Below are positions 39,689 to 49,554 of a DNA stretch of 64,000 nt, in pieces. Made by a program: the position numbers and the translations under genes. The notes below the pieces were generated by a model that did not search any database, was not told where the DNA came from, and worked only from the letters and a program-made list of their open reading frames with translations. Every line of letters starts with the position of its first letter. Position 1 is the first letter of the stretch. The stretch comes from Sulfitobacter dubius (lineage in GTDB: Bacteria; Pseudomonadota; Alphaproteobacteria; Rhodobacterales; Rhodobacteraceae), in the NCBI RefSeq assembly GCF_900113435.1, contig NZ_FOPG01000004.1:182284-246283 (forward strand), given 5' to 3'.

Positions 39689-42600
39689 GCGCCGAGGCAT
39701 CTGGCGAAGGCGCGCCACCGCCTTCTACCGGCGCTGGCACCGCGCTGTTTGTCCGGCGCCCAATCCTTGCTTTTGTGTTGAATGCGCTGATCGTGCTGGC
39801 GGGCATTGCCGCGCTTTTTGGAGCGGAAATTCGCGAATTGCCCAATGTCGACAGGCCCGTCGTAACCGTCACCACGACATTCTCAGGCGCGTCGCCTGAA
39901 TCTGTGGATCAAGAGCTGACGGGGCGGATTGAAGGCGCGGTGGGCCGTGTTTCCGGTGTGCGGGCAATATCATCGAACTCACGCTTCGGACGCAGTCGGG
40001 TCACGCTGGAGTTCAACGACAGCACCGATATCGACGTGGCCGCCACCGATGTGCGTGACGCTGTCGCGCGGATCGTGAACCAACTCCCTGATGGAGCCGA
40101 ACAGCCGCAGATCGTCAAGGCTGACGCAAATGCGCAACCGGTAATGCGGATCGCTGTGACGTCAACGGGCCGTTCGCCCGAGGAACTGACCAAACTGGTG
40201 CAGGAAAGGGTCGAAGACCGCCTAATCTCGGTCAACGGGGTTGCGGATTTGCAAGTTTACGGCGACCGAGAACCGTTTTTTCGCGTCGATATTGATCAGT
40301 TGGAGCTGGCCAGCCGAGGCTTAACCTTGGGTGATATCCAAGGCGCTTTGGCGGATGTCGCTTATGACGCACCTGCGGGCGATCTGGCGGGGGACCGCCA
40401 GTCGATCAACGTGCGGACAACAGCCAGCGTCGCGACCACGCAGGCGTTCGAGGCGATGGAAATCAAGGAGAATGTCCGGCTTGGCGATGTTGCTCAGGTG
40501 ACACTCGGTCCCGCCGAGGGAGAGACGATCTTACGCGCGAACGGGCAATTGGGGTTGGGCATCGGAATTATTCGGCAGGCAACCTCGAACACGTTAGAAA
40601 TCTCAAACGACGTGCGCGCCGTGGTTGCGGAATTGAACGACACCTTGCCCGATGATGTGCGGATCTTTGTAACCTCTGATGACGCGACCTTTATCTCGGG
40701 TTCGATCCGCGAAGTGCTGTCCACGCTGGCCTTTGCCGTCGGCATCGTAGTCGCGGTGATTTTCATCTTTTTGCGCGATTTCCGCGCCACGTTAATCCCG
40801 GCACTTACCCTTCCTGTCGCCTTGATCGGCACGTTGGCGGCGATCTACCTTGTTGGTTTTTCGATCAATATCCTGACACTTCTCGCCTTGGTTCTGGCCA
40901 CGGGCATGGTGGTGGATGATGCGATTGTGGTGTTGGAAAACATCGTGCGCCAGCGTTCGGCAGGCATGGGGCCACGGGCGGCAGCGGTTTTGGGCACATC
41001 ACAAGTGTTCTTTGCCGTGGTCACAACTACGGCGACGCTGGCGGCGGTTTTCATTCCGCTGTCTTTCCTGCCGGGCCAAGCGGGTGGGTTGTTCCGTGAA
41101 TTCGGCTTTACGCTGGCCATCGCGGTAATGCTGTCATCCGTCGTGGCGCTCAGCCTTTGTCCGGTGTTGGCCAGTCGACTGTTGACCCGACCTGCGGTCG
41201 AAAATCCGCGTGGGCCGGTGGTGGCGCTTGGCAACGGGCTTTATCGACTTTACGCCGCGACGCTTCGCTGGGCGCTGGCAATGCCCTATGTTGTGGTGCT
41301 GATCGCCGCTTTCGTGGCGCTGACGGCGGCGTTGGTCTCAGGCGAAATTCGCCAAGAGCTGACACCGCGTGAAGACCGGGCCGTTGCTTTGCTCAGCGTC
41401 ACGGCCCCGCAGGGTGTCTCGCTTGAGTATACCCAAGGTAAAATGCGCGAGATCGAAGACCTTATCACTCCGCTACAGCAAACCGGAGAGGTAACGAACA
41501 TCTTCTCCATCACCGGATTTGGCGCGGATAATCGGGGGTTCATGGTGTTCACCCTTGCCGGTTGGGCAGACCGCGAACGCGCGCAGGATGAGATCGTGGG
41601 CGAAATGAACGGCAAGCTGCGCGGCATCGTCGGGGTGCGGGCTTTTGCGATCCAGCCCAACTCTCTTGGTATTCGCGGTGCAGGGCGCGGGCTGTCTTTT
41701 GCGATCACTGGGAACAACTATGAGCAACTGTCCGAGGTTGCACAGGCGATGGTTGACCGACTGAGCACAGACCCCGCTATGGGGCAGGTTCGGTTGGAGT
41801 ATGAGCGCACACAGCCGCAGTTGTTCGTGCAGATTGACCGGACATTGGCCGCCGATTTAGGCGTTGATATCACCGGTTTGGGTCAGGCTTTGCAGGCCAT
41901 GCTCGACGGGCGAGAGGTCGCGTCGGTGTTTATCGATGATACCAGCTATGGGGTGCAGATGCTGTCGACCTCAGACCCCGTGAACGACCCGCGTGACCTT
42001 GAAAATGTCTTTGTGCAATCCGGCACCGGGCAGATGATTTCGCTGGCCAGTTTCGTCACGCTAGAGGAACGCGCCGTGGCACCCGAGTTGGACCGCGAAG
42101 ATCAGAACCGCTCAGTCGAGATCTCTGCCGGGCTGACACCGGGCCTGTCGTTGGGTGATGCGTTGGTGCAAGTGCGGGCAATCGGCGATGAAGTGCTCGC
42201 CGATGAAAACCTCATCGTGCCCTTGGCCGAGGCGGCCGCATTGGATCAGACCAGCTCGGGGCTTTTTGTGACATTCGGCTTTGCGATCCTTGTGGTTTTC
42301 CTCGTGCTTGCCGCACAGTTTGAAAGCTTCATCTCGGCTGTTGTGGTGATGGCGACAGTGCCATTGGGGTTGGCCTGTGCGATCTTTGCACTGCTGATGA
42401 CGGGGCAAAGCTTGAACGTCTATAGCCAGATTGGTTTGGTGATGCTGATCGGGATTATGGCAAAAAATGGGATTTTGATCGTTGAATTTGCCAATCAGTT
42501 ACGCGATCAGGGTGCCGATATTCATGAGGCAATTTTTGGCGCCTCGACGATCCGGCTGCGCCCGGTCATGATGACGATGACCTCGACCGTGCTGGGGGGC

Positions 42601-42804
42601 GTGCCGCTGATCTTGTCTTCGGGCGCGGGGGCCGAGGCGCGCGAGGCATTGGGTTGGGTGATCGTCGGTGGTTTGGGCATGGCCACGCTTTCCACCCTAT
42701 ATCTCACGCCGATCGCCTACTTCCTACTGGCGCGGTTCACCACGCCAAAAGCCGCTGAAGAAGCCCGGCTGCAACGCGAACTGTCTGAAGCACAGCCTGT
42801 CTGA
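39685..42804 (+). CDS. RND efflux transporter permease (HAE1/AcrB type)
   Basis: A 1039-residue proton-driven pump with twelve helices and two large periplasmic loops. N-terminus LFVRRPILAFVLNALIVLAG; helix 4 carries GMVVDDAIVVLENI with the proton-relay Asp pair; the second half has GLVMLIGIMAKNGILIVEFAN. Such pumps export drugs, detergents or lipids. Length fits the family. Forms an operon with its adaptor. Substrate unknown; an unlinked TolC-type channel is needed. Confidence 0.94.
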   Translation: MSAEASGEGAPPPSTGAGTALFVRRPILAFVLNALIVLAGIAALFGAEIRELPNVDRPVVTVTTTFSGASPESVDQELTGRIEGAVGRVSGVRAISSNSRFGRSRVTLEFNDSTDIDVAATDVRDAVARIVNQLPDGAEQPQIVKADANAQPVMRIAVTSTGRSPEELTKLVQERVEDRLISVNGVADLQVYGDREPFFRVDIDQLELASRGLTLGDIQGALADVAYDAPAGDLAGDRQSINVRTTASVATTQAFEAMEIKENVRLGDVAQVTLGPAEGETILRANGQLGLGIGIIRQATSNTLEISNDVRAVVAELNDTLPDDVRIFVTSDDATFISGSIREVLSTLAFAVGIVVAVIFIFLRDFRATLIPALTLPVALIGTLAAIYLVGFSINILTLLALVLATGMVVDDAIVVLENIVRQRSAGMGPRAAAVLGTSQVFFAVVTTTATLAAVFIPLSFLPGQAGGLFREFGFTLAIAVMLSSVVALSLCPVLASRLLTRPAVENPRGPVVALGNGLYRLYAATLRWALAMPYVVVLIAAFVALTAALVSGEIRQELTPREDRAVALLSVTAPQGVSLEYTQGKMREIEDLITPLQQTGEVTNIFSITGFGADNRGFMVFTLAGWADRERAQDEIVGEMNGKLRGIVGVRAFAIQPNSLGIRGAGRGLSFAITGNNYEQLSEVAQAMVDRLSTDPAMGQVRLEYERTQPQLFVQIDRTLAADLGVDITGLGQALQAMLDGREVASVFIDDTSYGVQMLSTSDPVNDPRDLENVFVQSGTGQMISLASFVTLEERAVAPELDREDQNRSVEISAGLTPGLSLGDALVQVRAIGDEVLADENLIVPLAEAAALDQTSSGLFVTFGFAILVVFLVLAAQFESFISAVVVMATVPLGLACAIFALLMTGQSLNVYSQIGLVMLIGIMAKNGILIVEFANQLRDQGADIHEAIFGASTIRLRPVMMTMTSTVLGGVPLILSSGAGAEAREALGWVIVGGLGMATLSTLYLTPIAYFLLARFTTPKAAEEARLQRELSEAQPV

Positions 42805-42896
42805 ACGGGCCTTTCGGGTGATATTTTGTGACACATGCAACTTCCCCCTGCGGTAGGCGTTTAGCCATGTAGGACCGAACCGAGAGGGACATAACT

Positions 42897-44453
42897 GTGC
42901 GCGGCGATTTGAGTTTGGCACAGGCGGGCCAAGGGCGTCCGACTGATGCGGCAAGCAGCCAAAGCCTTTTCAACGACAGCACCACATGGCGCGTCGCGCG
43001 GGCTGACCGTTTTGGTCTCATCGTGGATGCGGCGGATTACTTCCGGGTTTTGCGTGAGATTTTCTTTGGGGCGCGGCAGCAGTTGATGTTGATCGGCTGG
43101 GATTTTGATTTTGAGCTTGAGATGCTGCCGGGCGAAAGCGACGAAAACGGCAATGCGCCGGATGGCTTTCCCAATCAACTTGGGGCCTTTGTCGAAGCGG
43201 TGGTTGAGCATACGCCGGAACTGAATGTCTATCTGCTGAAATGGAATGGGGCGGTGTTGGCCGCGCCGGGGCGTCTGGTACCGTCGCTTGCGCTGAGCCT
43301 ATTCGGGGGTGATCGGATTCATTTCGCGTTGGACGGACACCACCCCTTTGGCGCCTGCCACCATCAAAAGATCGTCGTGGCCGATGATGCGCTGGCCTTT
43401 TGCGGCGGGATCGACGCGACCGAAGATCGCTGGGATACGCCTGAGCACCTGCCGAACGATCCGCGCCGAATTCGTAAAGATGGCACACCATCCGACCCAT
43501 GGCATGACGCAACTTCGGCCATGTCTGGCCCTGCCGCCGCGGCGTTCGGTGAACTCTCTCGTCGTCGATGGCTGCGGGCCACGGGGGATGAGATTGAACA
43601 GCCCAGCGATATGTCGCAGTCAGAATGGCCCGACCGCCTGCCCGTTGATGCCGAAGGCATTGATGTGGGGATCGCACGGACCGAGCCGCCATTCGATGAC
43701 GCCCCCTTGGTCAACGAGATTGAGCAACTCTACCTCTCAGGAATCAAGTCTGCGCGCGAATATATCTATATTGAATCTCAGTATCTGGCCGCAGAAACGG
43801 TTTGCGAGGCGTTGAAGGCCCGGTTGGCTGAAAAGGACGGCCCGGAGATTGTTATCATCAACCCGCGCGATGCGGAATCGCAGTTGGAAGATGACGCCAT
43901 GCATGTCCTGCGGGAACGGTTGGTCGAAGAGCTTAAGCGCGCCGACCATCAAAACCGTTTCCGCATTTGTTTCCCTGTCACCGAAGCAGGGGAGCCGATC
44001 TATGTACATGCGAAGATTATGATTATCGACGACCACCTTTTGCGATTGGGGTCGAGCAACCTCAATAACCGCTCAATGGGGTTTGACACGGAATGCGATG
44101 TCGCGATTGAGCAGCCCGCGCAGGTGATCGAAGGGTTTAGGAACCGCCTGATCGGTGAACATCTGGGCCAAACGCCAGAGCGCGTGGCCGAGGTAATGGC
44201 CCGAACTGGATCAATGATCGGAATGATTGAGACTCTCAACGGCAAGAAAGGCCGAGGGCTTCGCGCCGTCTTTCGAGACACAGAGACAGTGATGGGAGGC
44301 TTTCTTGCCAATACCCGCCTGCTCGACCCGCGCTATCATCCCGGAGAGGATACCTCGACCGGGCGCGGTATCCGCCCGCGCCATTTGGCGTTGATTGCGG
44401 GCGGCTTGGGTGTTGCTTGGATGGCATGGCGCAAATGGGGGCGCCGGGATTAG
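42897..44453 (+). CDS. Phospholipase D family protein
   Basis: A 518-residue member of the PLD superfamily with two HKD motifs: HHQKIVVADD (first half) and HAKIMIIDD followed by GSSNLNNRSMG (second half). Both His/Lys/Asp sets are complete, so it should be active as phospholipase or phosphatidyltransferase. A short C-terminal hydrophobic helix (HLALIAGGLGVAWMAW) followed by basic residues suggests inner-membrane anchoring. The GTG at 42897 has GAGAGGGA upstream. Convergent with opgC, 15 bp apart. Confidence 0.9.
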   Translation: MRGDLSLAQAGQGRPTDAASSQSLFNDSTTWRVARADRFGLIVDAADYFRVLREIFFGARQQLMLIGWDFDFELEMLPGESDENGNAPDGFPNQLGAFVEAVVEHTPELNVYLLKWNGAVLAAPGRLVPSLALSLFGGDRIHFALDGHHPFGACHHQKIVVADDALAFCGGIDATEDRWDTPEHLPNDPRRIRKDGTPSDPWHDATSAMSGPAAAAFGELSRRRWLRATGDEIEQPSDMSQSEWPDRLPVDAEGIDVGIARTEPPFDDAPLVNEIEQLYLSGIKSAREYIYIESQYLAAETVCEALKARLAEKDGPEIVIINPRDAESQLEDDAMHVLRERLVEELKRADHQNRFRICFPVTEAGEPIYVHAKIMIIDDHLLRLGSSNLNNRSMGFDTECDVAIEQPAQVIEGFRNRLIGEHLGQTPERVAEVMARTGSMIGMIETLNGKKGRGLRAVFRDTETVMGGFLANTRLLDPRYHPGEDTSTGRGIRPRHLALIAGGLGVAWMAWRKWGRRD

Positions 44454-44468
44454 CATCGCCCCTTCAAG

Positions 44469-45734
44469 TCAAAGTTTTGATTGCACTGTAAGCGGTTTTT
44501 CAAAGCCTGTTCCGGTTAAGGCGGGCTGTCGTTCCGCTGCTGTCGGTGGGGCAGACAGCACCCGCCGTGATGCTTCGGCAATCCACGCGATGCCCAAAAG
44601 CGCGCCTGTTCCGAGTACGGGTAGAACCCAAACCATCCACACGGCTTCCGGTTTGGCGAGCATCAAAGTCTGACAAAACAGTGCCAGAACGGTCCCACTT
44701 GCAAAGATAAGAAGCCCATGCTGCCCAATCAGGCGGAAGGGGCTGGCCATCCGATGCGCTGCCATGCGGGTCACTGTGGGAAGTTGCGACAAGAAATACC
44801 CCAAAGCCAGAATATGAATGAACCGAGGGGCCGAGAGATAGGTTTTGTCATGCGACGTTAAGTTGAAAGGCACGCCAGCCTCTCGCAAATGATGCATCTG
44901 AAGGTTCAAGAACTGACCCAATCCTGGCACGTATTTCCATGCAAGTATCCCCAGCAGCACTGTGACTGACAGCCAGAACAGCGCCCTGGACTGGGGAAAG
45001 AACCGATAGCCTTGGCGTTGGCTGAGCCCCACGAGCAGCCCGCAGATAAAAATCGCCTGCCATGCGAAGGGATTGAAAAACCAGCCGCCCGGATTGGGAT
45101 AGTTTGGAAGGTTCAGGCGGTAAATTCCGGTCACGAGCCATAGGGTAAGCGACAGGGCCAACAGCAGCCGGGGCCGACGTAGCCCAAGCATGATCGCCGC
45201 CGGGGCGCAAACGAGCAGAACCGAATAGGCGGGCAAAATGTTCACATAGCCGAACTGATGCGTCAAAAGCGGGATGCCGATCAGAGCTTGGGTCGGGTTT
45301 TGAAATACCTGTCGCATGTTGATCTTGGTCAGGAACTCAGCCTGCGTGGTGATCTGAAACGCTGCCGCAAAGATGCCCAATGCCACGGCAGAAAGCGCGA
45401 TCTGCACGACGTAGAGCGACCACGCGCGTTTCCACAACGGCGCAATTGCACGCCAAAGACCATGGCTCATGCGGTCTTTTTCGATAAACCTAGGCGTATA
45501 GGCCAGACCTGCGGCGATACCGGACATGAGGAAAAACGCCTCTGCAGCATCGGCAAAGCCAAGGTTGCGGATGGTCAAATACTCATAGGGGTTCCCTGGC
45601 ACGTGATTGATAAAAATCATTACCAGCGCGATGCCGCGAAACACATCAATGCGCGGATCGCGGGGGGCTTTGCCCACGCGCACGGTCCCGACGGCCGCGG
45701 CCGCAGGGGGTAGGCCGGGATTATGCTGTTGCAT
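44469..45734 (-). CDS. opgC: OpgC family periplasmic glucan modification protein
   Basis: A 421-residue integral membrane protein of the OpgC/acyltransferase-3-like family with about ten helices; the conserved start RIDVFRGIALVMIFINHVPG carries the Arg and His typical of this acyltransferase fold. OpgC adds succinyl or other acyl groups to osmoregulated periplasmic glucans, giving them charge. It overlaps the opgH end by 14 bases, so it is translationally coupled. Last gene of opgG-opgH-opgC. Confidence 0.91.
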   Translation of the reverse strand: MQQHNPGLPPAAAAVGTVRVGKAPRDPRIDVFRGIALVMIFINHVPGNPYEYLTIRNLGFADAAEAFFLMSGIAAGLAYTPRFIEKDRMSHGLWRAIAPLWKRAWSLYVVQIALSAVALGIFAAAFQITTQAEFLTKINMRQVFQNPTQALIGIPLLTHQFGYVNILPAYSVLLVCAPAAIMLGLRRPRLLLALSLTLWLVTGIYRLNLPNYPNPGGWFFNPFAWQAIFICGLLVGLSQRQGYRFFPQSRALFWLSVTVLLGILAWKYVPGLGQFLNLQMHHLREAGVPFNLTSHDKTYLSAPRFIHILALGYFLSQLPTVTRMAAHRMASPFRLIGQHGLLIFASGTVLALFCQTLMLAKPEAVWMVWVLPVLGTGALLGIAWIAEASRRVLSAPPTAAERQPALTGTGFEKPLTVQSKL

Positions 45735-47526
45735 GTGTCAGGTCCGGCGAAGTGGCTTTGGGCATCAAGTGTTCATCATTCCATGTCAGGCGCCAGACAT
45801 CGCAGATGCTATCGTACTCTGTCACAACATCTAGGGGGGCCGCATCTTCAGGCACAGCGAACAGGACACGGTTCAGCGGAAGGGAGGTCCAGGCGATGAG
45901 AAAGGGGGCAAACAGCATCGGGACAGCCACTGGCAGCAGCCAGATTGTCAGGTCAGGTGCCAGCCACTGCACCGCAGCGATGATCGCCGCACCGACCAAA
46001 ACGATCCAATACCCAGCCGCCCAACCGTCACATAGGCTGAGTTGCCCTTCGTTGCGCTGATTGGCAGGCCAGCCGCCGTCTTGCCCCGATAGAACCTGCA
46101 CCACGGCACGGCTATGATAAAGCAGCATCAACGGGGCTAAAAGCGTGGTCAGAATGATCTCGGTCAGCACGGAAAGCGCCATGCGCAGGCTGCGGCCAAA
46201 ATCTCGTGCGCGATCAAGCAAGATGGCATGCAGAAGGATCAGCATTTTTGGCACCACCAGCAGGCCCAGAACGCCCAAGGCCAGCAACGTGATTTCGCGT
46301 GTGCTGGTGTCAGGGAATACGGGGAAGAGTTGGTACGGCCCGGGGAAATACTCCGGCGGCGGCGCGTAAAGCGTGCTGATGGCCGAGGTGACCAAAAACG
46401 CCGCCCAGAGGAGAGAGACAACATAGGCGGTCACATTCTGGAGGAACACAAACCGGCTCCAACCCGCAAGTCCGGGGGCAAAGATCAACCGGGAATGTTG
46501 CAGGTTACCTTGGCACCAGCGACGCTCTCTTCTGGCGAAAGAAAGCACGTTTTCCGGACCTTCCTCGAATGAGCCGCCTAAGGTTTCATCAACCTCAACC
46601 TTCCAGCCTGCACGGGCGAGAAGCGCGGCCTCTACATAGTCATGACTTAGGATATGGCCGCCCAATGGGGGCGGGCCGGAAAGCTCAGGGAGGGCGCAAC
46701 TTTCCGCGAAAGCCTGTACCCGAATAATTGCGTTATGGCCCCAGAACGGCCCCGTCGGCCCCTGCATGCGCGCGAGGCCACGGGTGAAGATCGGGCCATG
46801 AAACCATGAGGCAAACTGCAGAGCGCGGCCAAAAAAGGACCGCGCGCCGATGATTTTGGGAAGGGTCTGTAACAAGCCAAGCTGCGGATCGGACTGCATA
46901 CGGGCAATCATCGCCCGGACTGTGTCGCCCTCCATCAGACTGTCTGCATCAAGGATCACGGCAAGTTCATAGGCCCCGCCCGAAGTGCGGATGAACTCTT
47001 CGATATTGCCAGCCTTGCGGCCCGAATTGTCGCGCCGCCTGCGGTAGAAAATGCGCCCCGCACCATCCGTTTCCCGCAGCAATCGGGCAAAGGCGAATTG
47101 TTCTTTACCCGCAAGCCCATCATCGCGGGTGTCGGACAGAACGACAAAATCTGCGGTCACATCGGCCCGTGCGACAGACCGGTCTATGGCTGCGATGCGT
47201 GCGAATGTGGTCAGCGGGTCTTCGTTACAGATCGGCACGGCGATCACGGTGCGGGGCTGCGGCGCATGAAGGTCGGGGCGAAGGGCGGTTGTTCTACCCC
47301 CGAACAAGCCGATCAACGCAAGCGACGCGCCCCATGCCAGCCAAGCTGTGGTGACGAAAACAAGTACGGCGCGGATGCCATCCCAACCGCTGAAACCATC
47401 CCGTGCAGCCGCTTCTGCCAATAGCATCGAAGCCAAGGCAGCACAGCCAAGCGAAATGGTCACGGCAAGCGCCCGCGCGAAGCGGGTGGGGGTATCCGCC
47501 GCCAATTGCCGTTGCTGGAGTGTCAT
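45721..47526 (-). CDS. opgH: Periplasmic glucan glucosyltransferase OpgH, apparently lacking its cytoplasmic N-terminus
   Basis: A 601-residue GT2-family inner-membrane enzyme that polymerises the glucan backbone from UDP-glucose. Two helices at the N-terminus, then a cytoplasmic catalytic domain with VILDADSLMEGD (DxD) and ARRERRWCQGNLQH (QxxRW-like product site), then several helices. E. coli OpgH (847 residues) has a long soluble N-terminus; here the protein begins almost at helix 1, and a separate 56-residue ORF just upstream carries a sequence that could be that N-terminus. ATG at 47526 has no evident ribosome site. Confidence 0.9.
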   Translation of the reverse strand: MTLQQRQLAADTPTRFARALAVTISLGCAALASMLLAEAAARDGFSGWDGIRAVLVFVTTAWLAWGASLALIGLFGGRTTALRPDLHAPQPRTVIAVPICNEDPLTTFARIAAIDRSVARADVTADFVVLSDTRDDGLAGKEQFAFARLLRETDGAGRIFYRRRRDNSGRKAGNIEEFIRTSGGAYELAVILDADSLMEGDTVRAMIARMQSDPQLGLLQTLPKIIGARSFFGRALQFASWFHGPIFTRGLARMQGPTGPFWGHNAIIRVQAFAESCALPELSGPPPLGGHILSHDYVEAALLARAGWKVEVDETLGGSFEEGPENVLSFARRERRWCQGNLQHSRLIFAPGLAGWSRFVFLQNVTAYVVSLLWAAFLVTSAISTLYAPPPEYFPGPYQLFPVFPDTSTREITLLALGVLGLLVVPKMLILLHAILLDRARDFGRSLRMALSVLTEIILTTLLAPLMLLYHSRAVVQVLSGQDGGWPANQRNEGQLSLCDGWAAGYWIVLVGAAIIAAVQWLAPDLTIWLLPVAVPMLFAPFLIAWTSLPLNRVLFAVPEDAAPLDVVTEYDSICDVWRLTWNDEHLMPKATSPDLTHATA

Positions 47527-47531
47527 TGAGC

Positions 47532-47702
47532 TTAGGCCTTGCGGCGCAGCAACAAGGCCCGCGTCAGTTCAGCGATCCCAAGCCGTTGGGCGCGCCGTTC
47601 CAATGTTTGACGAGGCATGACAAGGGGGGCGACCGGGGGCATCCAATCCTCCACTGTCGTTGTCATTGCCGAATAGGGGGGCTCCCCATCGTTAGTGCTC
47701 AT
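47532..47702 (-). CDS. Small ORF between opgG and opgH, possibly a detached OpgH N-terminus
   Basis: A 56-residue ORF whose ATG overlaps the opgG stop (ATGA) and whose stop lies 5 bases before the opgH ATG. It holds DWMPPVAPLVMPRQTLERR, a proline-rich MPPxAPLxMP pattern that I recall from the start of OpgH proteins in related bacteria. The opgH frame remains open upstream of its ATG to a stop at 47571-47569, so within about 36 bases (47533-47568) one inserted or deleted base would join the two frames. It is therefore either a real small subunit or the front of a frameshifted opgH. Confidence 0.55.
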   Translation of the reverse strand: MSTNDGEPPYSAMTTTVEDWMPPVAPLVMPRQTLERRAQRLGIAELTRALLLRRKA

Positions 47703-49300
47703 GCGTTGATCCATTGGTACACCCATGTCTCTGTAAGATTTCGGTCATATCCCGATAGAACTGCCTTAATCTCGACGATGGCGTCGGCCTCGGCGCGCAA
47801 TTCCAGCACCAACCGCCATTCATTTCTGCCATCTACACGGCTTAGGATTGCCTCTACTATTTCCCCATTCTGCGCGCTGACAACAGGCTCCAGCTCTGCG
47901 TCGCTTGGCATATCGCTCAGTTGGCCGCCGGCAAAATCAATAACGAATTTGCGCGTTTCGGTATCTGCTTCAACACCTGCTACCCCTCCGTGGCCAGAGC
48001 GTAGCCGCACAACACGGCCAAGGGTCTGAGATGTCGCACCCGGTGGGTTCATCCCCCAGTGCATACGGTAACTATAACCCAATTCGTCCCCGGCAAGGGT
48101 ATCGGCCTCAGGAATCCAATAAGCGACGATATTATCGTTGCCTTCCAAATCCGAAGGGATCTCAACCAAACGCACCATGCCTTTGCCCCAATCGCCCATC
48201 GGCTCGATCATCAACGAGGGGCGGCGCTCGTAATGGGCCTGCGCATCAAGGTAATGCTCAAAATCTCGGTTGCGTTGGGCCAACCCGAAGGAGCGCGGGT
48301 TTTCGGCCCCGAAATACGAGCTTGCAAGCCGTGGTGGATTGTTCAGCGGCCGACAGAGGGTCGTGTCTTTGCCGACGTTCAGCACCAAGACTTCGCTGTC
48401 ATGTACCGAGGGGCGAAAATCGTCGAAATCACCCTTGTCCGCACCGTTGTGTAGGAACATCGACGTAAGCGGCGCAATGCCAAGCTGTTTGACATCCTTA
48501 CGCAGGAAAAGGCGCATTGTGACTTCAACGACCGTCGTCTCACCCGGTGTGACGGCAAACTGATACGCGCCGGTAACCGAGGGGCTATCGAGGGCAGCAT
48601 AGATCATGACCGTAGTGTCGCCCGGTTCAGGTCGGCGCAGCCATACCTCGCTGAACCGGGGGAATTCCTCCCCTTCTGACAGTCCGGTGTTAACGGCAAG
48701 GCCGCGGGCGCTCAGCCCATAAAGGGTGTCTTTGCCAAGAGCGCGGAAATAGCTGGCCCCTTGAAAAACGATTAGCTCGTCGAAAACATCGGCGCGGTTC
48801 AGCGGTGTATGCAGCCGAAAACCAGCCACTCCCGGCATCTCGGCATTGGGCGGAACCGATTGGGCGAGGTCGTCATTGTCATATTCAAAATCGGCTGTGG
48901 TAAAGCCCATCGGCGCCACCGCGTCGCCATCGACTTCGTTGATCTTGACCGCTTCTTTGAAGAGCCAGCCGGGGTGGAAGGCATGCAACCTAAAGGTAAC
49001 ACCCTTTTCCTGCCAGCGTGCCTGTTCTGGACGGAAACGGATCCGTTGGTAGGCGTCGTAATCAAGGTCCGCGAGGAAACCCTCAACAGGTTCAGGGGCG
49101 ACGTAGGCCGATTGGGCCAACTGCCGCATCTCGTTGACAAGATTATCGAAACTGAAGGACGCTTCGGCTACCTCTTGCGCCTGACTGCGCAAAGGTAAAA
49201 GGGCCGCAGCAAAGGACGCAGCCGAGAGCGTCAGAAACTGACGCCGCTCCAAGCCATCGTTTTTCGTTCCTTCAATTCGTTTAGTGCTAGAAACCGACAA
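47699..49300 (-). CDS. opgG: Glucan biosynthesis protein OpgG
   Basis: A 533-residue periplasmic protein (MdoG family) required for making osmoregulated periplasmic glucans. A Tat-type signal peptide is visible: ERRQFLTLSAASFAAALLPL, with RRQFL as the twin-arginine motif. The mature part starts near EASFSFDNLVNEM, and the family patterns GLSARGLAVNTG and SLMIEPMGDWGKG are present. The probable start is TTG at 49300, seven bases after GGAG. First gene of the opg operon. Confidence 0.92.
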   Translation of the reverse strand: MSVSSTKRIEGTKNDGLERRQFLTLSAASFAAALLPLRSQAQEVAEASFSFDNLVNEMRQLAQSAYVAPEPVEGFLADLDYDAYQRIRFRPEQARWQEKGVTFRLHAFHPGWLFKEAVKINEVDGDAVAPMGFTTADFEYDNDDLAQSVPPNAEMPGVAGFRLHTPLNRADVFDELIVFQGASYFRALGKDTLYGLSARGLAVNTGLSEGEEFPRFSEVWLRRPEPGDTTVMIYAALDSPSVTGAYQFAVTPGETTVVEVTMRLFLRKDVKQLGIAPLTSMFLHNGADKGDFDDFRPSVHDSEVLVLNVGKDTTLCRPLNNPPRLASSYFGAENPRSFGLAQRNRDFEHYLDAQAHYERRPSLMIEPMGDWGKGMVRLVEIPSDLEGNDNIVAYWIPEADTLAGDELGYSYRMHWGMNPPGATSQTLGRVVRLRSGHGGVAGVEADTETRKFVIDFAGGQLSDMPSDAELEPVVSAQNGEIVEAILSRVDGRNEWRLVLELRAEADAIVEIKAVLSGYDRNLTETWVYQWINA

Positions 49301-49554
49301 TGTATTACTCCGAGAGACACGTTAAGAGTGTGCAATTTTTTCCCTATCTAATGCTTTCGGCACCGCTGAAAACTTGAATCTACAATTTTCAGCGAATTGC
49401 CGCACGGCAGCGCGGGAAACCGCCGATTGGCTTCGCGTTCTTCGGACATTGCTCAAAATTTCGTCTTGATTTCCGCAGGATCGCCGCTCTTTTGTGACAT
49501 TGCGCCACGTCTTGGCTGCCTTGAGTCCGGACAACCGCCTTACCAAGCATAGGT
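49301..49554. other. Intergenic region upstream of opgG
   Basis: 254 bp that should hold the opg promoter. It contains an inverted repeat GCTGAAAA (49365-49372) and TTTTCAGC (49386-49393) with a 13-base loop, possibly an operator. Short open frames across it look like chance: they lack ribosome sites and family features. Confidence 0.4.
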
